From Bacteroidota bacterium (GTDB lineage Bacteria > Bacteroidota > Bacteroidia > B-17B0 > B-17BO): a stretch of 32,235 nucleotides of DNA. Location: the NCBI GenBank assembly GCA_025356715.1, contig JANXRU010000196.1, positions 1 to 32,235 of the forward strand, read 5' to 3'. A model generated the notes under the pieces. The model ran no database searches. It saw nothing but the letters and a program-made list of their open reading frames with translations, and had not been told where the DNA came from. Both the position numbers and the translations under genes were made by a program. This document shows, piece by piece, positions 1 to 7,099 of this stretch (its first letter is position 1; each line of letters opens with the position of its first letter).

Positions 1-270
1 GTCGAATAAGAATATGACACCTTGAGATTTGATCGACGTACGGGATGGTCGGTGCGAGTTCTGTTAAGCTTGTGATCGTTTTACTGATTTCCGCTTTTGA
101 CAGAAGGACAAAATAAAGAATCTAGACGTAAGCGGTCGGTAGCAGAGACATGCGAAAATGTAGAAGAAGGGCGATGAATTTTCTGGAAAATGTCCAGGCG
201 ATGCATCCTGGACCACTGAGATGAGTTCGCCGAGGTGAGTATGCACAGAACATGAGAATGACCTGGCAGC
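1..270. other. Compositionally foreign segment at window start
   Basis: I counted 124 G/C in the first 270 bases (about 46%), against 15 in the next 60 (25%). The change is abrupt, near position 270. The minus-strand gene running in from 789 stays open through this segment, but its residues change character there, becoming rich in Ser, Phe, Cys, Pro and His. A different minus-strand frame is open from 121 to the window edge and contains the protein-like stretch SKAEISKTITSLTELAP. A 7-bp stem, GTCCAGG/CCTGGAC, lies near 192-213. The simplest reading is a chimeric or misjoined contig end; recent transfer or a vector/adaptor-type join are alternatives. The sequence alone cannot decide. Confidence 0.6.
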
Positions 271-789
271 AGTTTTATTAAAATAATCAATAAATACATG
301 TTCCGAGGCTGGATATTGTTTCAAAACATTGAAAAGTTCAGGTGAAATACTAGTATCAGTATATAATGAGTCGGAATCAGCAAAATGAAATTTTATTTTC
401 CGTAATTCAGCTCTCACAATAACACTATCCCAATAACTAAATTTTGGTTGTGATATTTCAACATATCTACTTAATCGTTTTGTGATGATTTTGTTTAAAT
501 CTTGGTATGTTTTTAGGGCTAATTTCGGATTTTCTATAATACAGCTATCTTTAGTTCTATCCTCAAAATCTTTAAATTTCCCTTCAAAAGCATAAAAACA
601 ATAAAATTTTTTATAAAAACGAAAATCCATTAATGGTAGATATAAATTTATTTTCTTTACCTGCTGTGTATCTATTGAAGTGTAATTAAGTTCCGTAGTT
701 TTTTCTTTATAAGTGCCACCACAATTATAAAATTGAGCATGTAGCTTGTTTGCAAAAACAAATAATATAGTAATCAGTAATATTCTCAT
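64..789 (-). CDS. Hypothetical exported protein, 3' end probably not native
   Basis: I do not recognise the family. The product starts with an ATG and a classic signal peptide (hydrophobic LLITILFVFA, cleavage likely after HAQ at about residue 19), so the mature protein is probably periplasmic or outer-membrane associated. Residues 20-170 are Lys/Tyr/Phe/Asp-rich, with no motif I can name. From about residue 174 the frame enters the GC-richer segment below position 270. The last 65 residues or so look unrelated to the rest, so the true C-terminus is likely missing and the stop at 64 accidental. It lies 8 bp downstream of the WbqC-family gene on the same strand and may be the last gene of the lepB-wbqC unit. 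I am confident that a gene starts here, and not confident in its end. Confidence 0.55.
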   Translation of the reverse strand: MRILLITILFVFANKLHAQFYNCGGTYKEKTTELNYTSIDTQQVKKINLYLPLMDFRFYKKFYCFYAFEGKFKDFEDRTKDSCIIENPKLALKTYQDLNKIITKRLSRYVEISQPKFSYWDSVIVRAELRKIKFHFADSDSLYTDTSISPELFNVLKQYPASEHVFIDYFNKTAARSFSCSVHTHLGELISVVQDASPGHFPENSSPFFYIFACLCYRPLTSRFFILSFCQKRKSVKRSQA

Positions 790-797
790 TTTTTAAA

Positions 798-1418
798 TCA
801 TTTTATATTACAAATATCTATAGTTTCTAATCCTACATTAAACAACGCATCCATACAACTCACCTGCGGTATAAAGCCTTGTTTGTCAGCAAATACTTGG
901 TAATAGGGTGTTTTGTTGATAGTTGCATGTAATAAACTTTGAGAATGTTCTCTTAAATCTAGTTTATCAATAGGAGTTAAAATAAATTCATTGGTAAACA
1001 ACATTTCTTTTTTGATTCTTAAAATATGTAACACAGTTTGTAAAAGCTGCATGTTAAAGTCAATTAATAAATCAAATCGTGTATTATAAAAAGGTTTGAA
1101 CTCATCTTCAAAAAACTCAAAATAAGGCGAGCTTTTGTAAGCGCTTGTAATGGACCGCCAATGCTGTTGTTGCCAGTTTTCAGCATAAGAAATACGTTTG
1201 TTACAAATCAATTCTTTTTCTCCGCTTTTTAATAAAGGAATAGAAAGAGTTAATTTTCCATTAGAAGTCAATATATCACAACGGTTGCGATGCGTTTGTT
1301 TAACAAAGTGTTCCTGTTGTTCTATGTAAATAGTATCAGCATGTAATACTTCCGAAAGGTATGTTAAATCAGGCAAATAGGCTGATGAAAGTAGTATTGA
1401 TTTTGTAGTAGAACTCAT
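798..1418 (-). CDS. WbqC-family protein
   Basis: This 206-residue protein matches the WbqC-like family as I know it from Bacteroidota. It has an N-terminal YLPDLTYL segment near residues 14-21, then an Ile/Glu-rich strand followed by HFVKQTHRNRCDI and a basic-aromatic middle (WQQQHWRSITSAYKSSPYFEFFED). It begins with ATG and lies 4 bp downstream of the lepB stop, so the two are almost certainly cotranscribed. WbqC was named from O-antigen clusters, and the biochemical role of the chromosomal Bacteroidota copies is not established. Pairing with signal peptidase is a neighbourhood I associate with this phylum. It has no signal peptide, so it is probably cytoplasmic. Family assignment is firm; function is unknown. 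Confidence 0.85.
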   Translation of the reverse strand: MSSTTKSILLSSAYLPDLTYLSEVLHADTIYIEQQEHFVKQTHRNRCDILTSNGKLTLSIPLLKSGEKELICNKRISYAENWQQQHWRSITSAYKSSPYFEFFEDEFKPFYNTRFDLLIDFNMQLLQTVLHILRIKKEMLFTNEFILTPIDKLDLREHSQSLLHATINKTPYYQVFADKQGFIPQVSCMDALFNVGLETIDICNIK

Positions 1419-1422
1419 TCTT

Positions 1423-2463
1423 TTATTTTATACCCATCAATAAACGACTCCAACGTATGCCTTCATCATATAATTTATCTTTCGAAAAAACAATACGCGT
1501 TGCTTTTCCAATAATATGATCTTCGGGTACAAAGCCCCAATGGCGGCTATCTTGAGAGTTATGACGATTATCGCCCATCATAAAATAATAATTTTGTTTG
1601 AATATATAAGTATGCGAATACTGCTGATTAATAAAAATAGAATCATGTTTAATTTCCAATGTATTGTTTTCATATATATTAATGATACGTTCAAACAAAC
1701 ATAAATTGGTAGTATCTAATTGAACTGAATCACCTTTTTGAGGAATTTTTAAGGACCCATAATTATCTACATTCCATTTATAATGGGCATTATAAGGGAA
1801 TACAAATTCATCCCACATGTCTTTTTTCTCAGCATTTTTAGCTAATTCCGAGATGAACGATTTACTTCTTAAAGTATCTGCTAAGGCTTTTGTTAAAGTA
1901 AATGAATAATCATTATTATCAGATATTTTCCCACCTTCATGTAATTGATAATGCACTATAAATGCCGAATCTAAAGGCATTTCAGATTTTAGATGGTAAT
2001 TAAACTGTAATGATGCATCGTCGTCTATTAATTTATGATTGACATACACATCCCCATCTACAATTTTAAAACTATCGCCAGCAATGGCCACACAACGTTT
2101 TACAAAATAAGTGCGATGATCAACTGGAAACTCATCATCCTTCGGAAAATTAAAAACAACCACATCATTCCGTTCTACATCAGGGCTTCCAAATAGTCGC
2201 ATATAGGGCAACGACAAGAATGTAGAATATAACCGTTGATTTATAAAGGGAACGCTTAATATCGTTTTTGGTAACCGAGGACCATACGATAATTTATTGA
2301 TATACATAAAATCGCCTGTTAATAAAGACTTTTCCATCGATGGCGAATTAACTGATGATATTTCAAACAGAAAAGTTCTGATAAAAAGCACACAAATAAA
2401 AGAAATACCAATCGCTTTAAGCCATTCGAAAACTATTTTTTTATGTGAAATTATTTTTTTCAA
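1423..2463 (-). CDS. lepB: Signal peptidase I (S26A)
   Basis: This is the inner-membrane serine protease that removes signal peptides from Sec-exported preproteins. Residues 14-35 form the N-terminal membrane anchor. The catalytic serine lies in SPSMEKSL (Ser42) and the general-base lysine in [12 protein letters not shown] (Lys122). The C-terminal box [18 protein letters not shown] is intact. At 346 residues it is longer than many homologues, with an insert of roughly 100 residues between the Lys box and the C-terminal box, as is common in Bacteroidota. The most plausible start is a TTG at 2463: no in-frame ATG precedes the membrane segment, and MKKIISHKK is a good n-region. It is divergent from prfB across 72 bp and leads into the WbqC-family gene. 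Confidence 0.95.
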   Translation of the reverse strand: MKKIISHKKIVFEWLKAIGISFICVLFIRTFLFEISSVNSPSMEKSLLTGDFMYINKLSYGPRLPKTILSVPFINQRLYSTFLSLPYMRLFGSPDVERNDVVVFNFPKDDEFPVDHRTYFVKRCVAIAGDSFKIVDGDVYVNHKLIDDDASLQFNYHLKSEMPLDSAFIVHYQLHEGGKISDNNDYSFTLTKALADTLRSKSFISELAKNAEKKDMWDEFVFPYNAHYKWNVDNYGSLKIPQKGDSVQLDTTNLCLFERIINIYENNTLEIKHDSIFINQQYSHTYIFKQNYYFMMGDNRHNSQDSRHWGFVPEDHIIGKATRIVFSKDKLYDEGIRWSRLLMGIK

Positions 2464-2535
2464 GAGTAATTTACTTGTGTAAAGATATTTTAATTTTTTA
2501 ATGGTATAATTATAAAAATAGTATAAATTCGCCTT

Positions 2536-3628
2536 ATGTTTACATCAGACCAACTAAAAGACCTTCACGAACGATATACCGCTCTGAAGGGGTTTCTTTG
2601 ACTACGATCAAAAAAAGCACGAGTTAACGGAACTCGAAGAAAAAACCTTAGATCCTAATTTCTGGAGCGATTCAAAAAAAGCAGAAGCAGTATTAGCCGA
2701 AGTAAAAAAACGTAAATCGTGGGTTACAAGCTACGATGTACTAACATCCGCTATTGACGACTTAAACACCATGTACGACTTTTATAAAAGTGGTGATGCC
2801 GAAGAAAAAGATGCCGAAGAATTATATGATGCCGCCATCAAAATAATAGAAGAAGTTGAGTTTAAAAACATGCTCAATACTCCCGATGATGCACTGAGTT
2901 GTGTATTACAAATTAATGCGGGCGCAGGTGGCACTGAAAGTTGCGATTGGGCAAGTATGCTAGAGCGTATGTATATGATGTGGGCTGAAAAACATCACTT
3001 TAAATTAACGGAACTCGACAGAACTGATGGCGATGTCGCTGGTATTAAATCGGTTTCTATACAAATAGATGGCGATTACGCATATGGTTATTTAAAAGGC
3101 GAAAATGGAGTACACCGCTTGGTTCGTATTAGTCCGTTTGATTCTAATGCCAAACGACACACCTCTTTTGCTTCCGTTTATGTTTACCCTGTGGTAGATG
3201 ATACCATAGAAATAAATATCCATCCCAATGATATTGAAATGAGTACCTCGCGAAGTGGCGGTGCTGGTGGACAAAACGTAAACAAGGTTGAATCGAAAGT
3301 ACAATTAACACATAAGCCAACAGGCATCGTGGTTGTTTGTCAGGTAGAACGCTCTCAATTAGGGAATCGTGCTAAAGCCATGCAAATGCTACGTTCGCAG
3401 TTATATGAACTGGAGCGACGTAAACAGAATGAAGCACGTGATGCCGTAGAGGAAGGTAACATGAAAATAGAATGGGGCTCGCAAGTGCGCAGCTATGTGT
3501 TGCATCCCTACAAAATGGTAAACGATCATCGTACCGAATTTAAATTAACGGATGCCGAAAGTGTGTTAGATGGAAACATTGATGAATTAATAAAAATGTT
3601 TTTAATGAGTCAAGGAAAACAAAAATAA
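2536..3628 (+). CDS. prfB: Peptide chain release factor 2 with programmed +1 frameshift
   Basis: RF2 reads UGA and UAA stop codons and triggers peptide release. The gene begins at ATG 2536 and reads 21 codons to an in-frame TGA at 2599-2601. Decoding then continues in the +1 frame from GAC at 2600 to the TAA at 3626-3628, giving about 363 residues, close to the E. coli length. The shift site is CTT TGA C, preceded by an AGGGG Shine-Dalgarno-like element, the standard RF2 autoregulatory arrangement. The tripeptide anticodon SPF lies at about residues 199-201 and the catalytic GGQ at about 244-246 (bases 3266-3274). The gene is intact despite the internal stop. It is followed after 4 bp by the ArsC-like gene, suggesting cotranscription. 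Confidence 0.97.
2584..2602 (+). promoter_or_regulatory. RF2 programmed +1 frameshift site
   Basis: The sequence CTGAAGGGGTTTCTTTGAC holds the AGGGG stimulator (2588-2592), a TTT codon, the slippery CTT codon (2596-2598), the UGA (2599-2601) and the following C that weakens termination. When RF2 is scarce, the ribosome slips +1 on CTT and completes the protein; when RF2 is plentiful, it terminates. The layout matches the known RF2 feedback switch. Confidence 0.95.
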
Positions 3629-3632
3629 AACC

Positions 3633-3989
3633 ATGAAAAAAGTAACCATCTTACATAATCCTCGCTGTAGCAAGTCTAGAGAGGCATTGAGTCTGCTTCA
3701 AGAAGAAAACTGTGAAATAGAAATTATAGAATATTTGAAAACGATTCCAACTAAAAAAGAATTAAAAACTATTTTGTCAAAATTAGGATTAAAAGCCATT
3801 GATATCGTTCGTAAAAAAGAAGCCATTTATTTAGAGAAATTTAAAAACAAAACCTTTACCAACGAAGAATGGATTCAACTCCTCATTGAAAATCCTATTT
3901 TAATAGAACGCCCTATTGTGATTGATGGCTACAAAGCCATTATTGGCAGACCACCTGAATTGGTGATTGATTTGTTGGAGAGGAAATAA
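3633..3989 (+). CDS. arsC: ArsC-family (glutaredoxin-type) arsenate reductase-like protein
   Basis: This 118-residue thioredoxin-fold protein is of the ArsC/Spx superfamily. The N-terminus MKKVTILHNPRCSKSREAL carries the single catalytic cysteine (Cys12), and three arginines at the oxyanion-binding positions are visible (Arg60; Arg93 in ERPIVIDG; Arg106 in IGRPPEL), matching the classical glutaredoxin-dependent ArsC enzymes. That makes arsenate reduction to arsenite the best family-level prediction. No arsR, arsB/acr3 or other arsenic gene is nearby. It sits 4 bp after prfB, so it looks like a housekeeping copy rather than part of a resistance operon, and its physiological substrate could differ. 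No separate promoter is visible. Confidence 0.85.
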   Translation: MKKVTILHNPRCSKSREALSLLQEENCEIEIIEYLKTIPTKKELKTILSKLGLKAIDIVRKKEAIYLEKFKNKTFTNEEWIQLLIENPILIERPIVIDGYKAIIGRPPELVIDLLERK

Positions 3990-4038
3990 TTAGAATGTTA
4001 TGATCGTTTATAACTTACGTTATGGGCGTTTACTACCC

Positions 4039-5922
4039 CTAATCAAAAAATAACCAATTAACCCCAAACTTAAAGGCTCTGTCGTTTTGTAAATAACCAG
4101 GCGTTAAGTAATATTGGTTCCCTGAAAAGCTTTGATTGACGTGATCTATCTTAATGAAGAAACGTACTGGTTTAATACGGGCATTTAAGAAAAAATCAAC
4201 AAAAGGATAATTACCCACCATACTATGCGTTTGCACATAATACATATTAGTAGCAGGCATATAAGCCATACCGTTAAAGGCATTGTAATACTGCACGTTA
4301 AATCCTATTTGCAATTGCAATGCACGCTTAAATAAATTGCCTTGGTAATAGATAGCTGAATTTACAATGTGATTGGGCAAACTCACTATAGATTGATGTG
4401 AACTAGCTTGGTAATTATACTGCGTGTTCAATCCTAAATGTTTAAATAATAAAAAATCTTTATGAATATAAAAAGATACATTTTGAATCATATTACTGGC
4501 TTGCTCAGGAACAGCAAGCTCATTGAGGTAAAGCATATTTTTAGTATTTTGATAAATAACACCGATATCAAAGCGCTTGTCAGAAGTTGATAAACTAAAT
4601 TTGGTTTGCAATTTTTGAGTAGGAAAAAACGCATTGCTCCATTGATAATGGTTGCTATACCACGTATTATAAATATAATCTGGGTGGCGACTTTCGTAAT
4701 TGGCATTCAGATTAATAAAAAGATTCCCCGTAGTTGAACCATTTTTTTTAGGGAACTCCAATTTTAATTTGGATAAACTTCCTAATTCTACATTAAAATC
4801 AGTCGCATTAGCACCACTAATAATATGATTAGCTTTTAAAAAGGCATTGTAATAAGGTTTATTTAAATATACCCCTGCATTTACCATATTATTCATAAAC
4901 AACGAATCTCGGTGTTGATGCACTTGATTGTATTCATTTTTAAAACCAACGTCTAATCGCATTTGAAGCGGATTAATTTTCAAAGAGTAATTTGTCGAAT
5001 TTGAAAAACTGCGCCAGTGAGTAGAGTCATTCGTAGTAAGTGTATCCAAATAATAAACTTGGTAATATTTATCATTAACAAGTCCTGCGTCCAAATATTT
5101 GGTATAGTTTCCTGAATAGTTAAATCCATAATTAATATAATGAGATAATATGGTAGAACTATCTTCTGTTTTATTTAATCGACACCAAACGTCTAAATTA
5201 TACGTTGTATTTCGCACTTCACGTTTGGCATTACTTAAATTAATAGGCAGTAGTTGTTTAGTAACCGTTATATCTTGCAAAAACAGAGAGTCATTCTTAA
5301 TTCCTCCATTTTCTTGATGTTTTAACTTATTGAATAAAAAATAGGTGTAAAATCCGACTCTATTATTTTTAGAGGTATAATTCGAAGATGCGTAAAAGTT
5401 ATTAGTAAAACTTTGTTGCTTTCTATAAAAACCTATTCCGCTATACCTATTAAACCCTAAAGTTAAATTGAGTTTATTTTTAAAGGTATTAGAAAATAAA
5501 AATTTAAAGGTTTGTTCTTGTTTGCTACCAGCAATACCTGTTAGGGATGCATAAGGACCTTTAGTTTGAAGATATTGAATATTATTAGCATTAATAACAT
5601 CATTATTATAAGGTTCATTATACAAATTAAAGCCAAGAGACTTCGATTGATAAGTCATTAAAAAAGGAGAAGAAGGCAACCCTAAATTACCGTTACTGTT
5701 TCTAGGAAAATAATTTTGGAAATTATTAATAGAAGTATCAATTTTTGAGTAAGAAAAATTTTGGTAATTATTTTTTTGCTCATTAGTGATAGTACTTATA
5801 AAACTACTATCGGTAGGGTAAAAAACCTGAGCATTAATAGACATGTAAGTTCCTAATAAAAAAATTATCAGATGACACTTCACTCTATATTTTGAAAACA
5901 CTATAAAAAACACTCTTAACAA
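4039..5922 (-). CDS. Putative porin (Bacteroidota Porin_10-like beta-barrel)
   Basis: A 627-residue outer-membrane beta-barrel candidate. After a signal peptide ending in SINAQ, it shows alternating polar/aromatic strands rich in Tyr, Asn and Phe, and it ends FKFGVNWLFFD, an aromatic C-terminus typical of this barrel family. The C-terminal segment with IKIDHVNQSFSG and YYLTPGYLQNDRAFKFG fits the putative porin family seen throughout Bacteroidota. No transported substrate can be inferred. The start is uncertain. The longest frame begins with TTG at 5922, but a GTG at 5883 (giving MKCHLIIFLLGTYMSINAQ) makes a more normal signal peptide and I slightly prefer it. It begins 5 bp after the patatin stop, so the two form one transcription unit. 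Confidence 0.75.
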   Translation of the reverse strand: MLRVFFIVFSKYRVKCHLIIFLLGTYMSINAQVFYPTDSSFISTITNEQKNNYQNFSYSKIDTSINNFQNYFPRNSNGNLGLPSSPFLMTYQSKSLGFNLYNEPYNNDVINANNIQYLQTKGPYASLTGIAGSKQEQTFKFLFSNTFKNKLNLTLGFNRYSGIGFYRKQQSFTNNFYASSNYTSKNNRVGFYTYFLFNKLKHQENGGIKNDSLFLQDITVTKQLLPINLSNAKREVRNTTYNLDVWCRLNKTEDSSTILSHYINYGFNYSGNYTKYLDAGLVNDKYYQVYYLDTLTTNDSTHWRSFSNSTNYSLKINPLQMRLDVGFKNEYNQVHQHRDSLFMNNMVNAGVYLNKPYYNAFLKANHIISGANATDFNVELGSLSKLKLEFPKKNGSTTGNLFINLNANYESRHPDYIYNTWYSNHYQWSNAFFPTQKLQTKFSLSTSDKRFDIGVIYQNTKNMLYLNELAVPEQASNMIQNVSFYIHKDFLLFKHLGLNTQYNYQASSHQSIVSLPNHIVNSAIYYQGNLFKRALQLQIGFNVQYYNAFNGMAYMPATNMYYVQTHSMVGNYPFVDFFLNARIKPVRFFIKIDHVNQSFSGNQYYLTPGYLQNDRAFKFGVNWLFFD

Positions 5923-5927
5923 GGAAC

Positions 5928-6959
5928 TTAAAATTTATCAAAAAAATGTTCCTCTACATCAAAAGTTGATTTAATTCCTACTTGCTTAAAATCCGATTCA
6001 AGCCAACGAGTAGCTGTTTGGCGACCACGCTCTTTTAAATCTAATAAAAATGGCCACGACGTGTTCATTTTACTACTATAGCTTAATTGACTTAAAGCAT
6101 CGTAACCAGAAATAGTGTGAACAAAAATTTCCCTATTTTGCTTATCGTCCGATTTCAAAATACCGTTTCTTAATAACTCGTTACGGTAGTGAATTAATTT
6201 CATTTCGTTAATTAAGCTACTATTAAATGAAATTTCATTAACTCTATCAGCGATATCTCGAGCTGTAGTAGGAACAGAACTAATATTAATTGAATTAATT
6301 TTAATTAATACGATATCGTGTAAACTGGTATTTGTAATTAATGGAAATATTGGCGGATTACCCATATAACCACCATCCCAATAATATTCACCATCAATTT
6401 GAACAGCTTGAAATAATAAGGGTAAACAGGCTGAGGCTAAAACGGTGTCTACAGTGATTTCTTTATTACTAAATATTTTTGCGCGATTGGTTTTAACATT
6501 CGTTGCACAAATAAATAGTTTCTTTTTGTTGTATAAATGTAATTCTTGAAAATCAATTAAATCCGTTAAAATATCGCGCAAAGGGTTATAATTAAAAGGA
6601 TTAAAATTATAAGGCGACATGTATTGTGTTAAATTATTAAAGAACATATAACTTGGAGAGTTATGCATATCTCCGTTGCTATACATTTTATCATAGCCAC
6701 TTGGTTGAAAAAAACTACCAGATTTAGATACTTTACGCCAAAGTTGTTCCAATAATTCTTTTGCTTTTAAGGGGCCGCCAACATGCAATCCGTAAGCGCA
6801 AGTTACTGCGTTAATAGCACCAGCACTGGTTCCACACATGGCGTCAGCAACTAAGTGATCAACTTCTAATAATTTATCTAAAACACCCCAAGTGAAAGCT
6901 CCATGAGCTCCACCTCCTTGAAGGGCAATACCAACTTTCTTAATTTCTGGATGACTCAT
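5928..6959 (-). CDS. Patatin-like phospholipase
   Basis: A 343-residue cytoplasmic or peripheral lipid acyl hydrolase. The oxyanion-hole motif GGGAHG is at residues 15-20, the nucleophile in GTSAG (Ser45), and the catalytic Asp in DGG (Asp195), so the Ser-Asp dyad is complete. The C-terminal part (an HTISGYDALSQLSYSSKMN stretch, then a region ending SDFKQVGIKSTFDVEEHF) resembles the DUF3734 extension found on one bacterial patatin subgroup. There is no signal peptide. ATG start, with a well-formed promoter 57 bp upstream. It shares an operon with the porin, which hints at an envelope-lipid role, but the substrate is unknown. Confidence 0.9.
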   Translation of the reverse strand: MSHPEIKKVGIALQGGGAHGAFTWGVLDKLLEVDHLVADAMCGTSAGAINAVTCAYGLHVGGPLKAKELLEQLWRKVSKSGSFFQPSGYDKMYSNGDMHNSPSYMFFNNLTQYMSPYNFNPFNYNPLRDILTDLIDFQELHLYNKKKLFICATNVKTNRAKIFSNKEITVDTVLASACLPLLFQAVQIDGEYYWDGGYMGNPPIFPLITNTSLHDIVLIKINSINISSVPTTARDIADRVNEISFNSSLINEMKLIHYRNELLRNGILKSDDKQNREIFVHTISGYDALSQLSYSSKMNTSWPFLLDLKERGRQTATRWLESDFKQVGIKSTFDVEEHFFDKF

Positions 6960-7015
6960 TTAAAACTTACTAATATTTATTAATGCTAAACCAATTTACC
7001 ATCATAATAGACTAT

Positions 7016-7045
7016 CAAATATAACTAATTAACTTAATTATCAAA
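7016..7045 (-). promoter_or_regulatory. Bacteroidota sigma-A promoter for the patatin-porin operon
   Basis: Read on the minus strand there is TTTG at 7045-7042, an 18-bp spacer, then TATATTTG at 7023-7016, an exact match to the TAnnTTTG -7 consensus of this phylum. It lies 57 bp upstream of the patatin ATG and points the right way. Confidence 0.6.
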
Positions 7046-7099
7046 ATTAAATAAGACAATATCAGAATATGCATAGACTAATCCAACAGTCTGAAGTTA

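Noticed and set aside
81..299. 72-residue minus-strand open frame overlapping the gene at 64-789
   Set aside because: It lies mostly inside the compositionally odd segment, begins inside the AT-rich gene in another frame, and has no recognisable motif; at most it is a by-product of the suspected chimera.
2599..2601. prfB as a pseudogene because of an in-frame TGA
   Set aside because: The TGA sits in the classic RF2 +1 frameshift context and the downstream frame is full length with SPF and GGQ intact.
3633..3989. Arsenic resistance operon
   Set aside because: Only an ArsC-like gene is present, attached to prfB; no arsR, efflux pump or other ars gene nearby.
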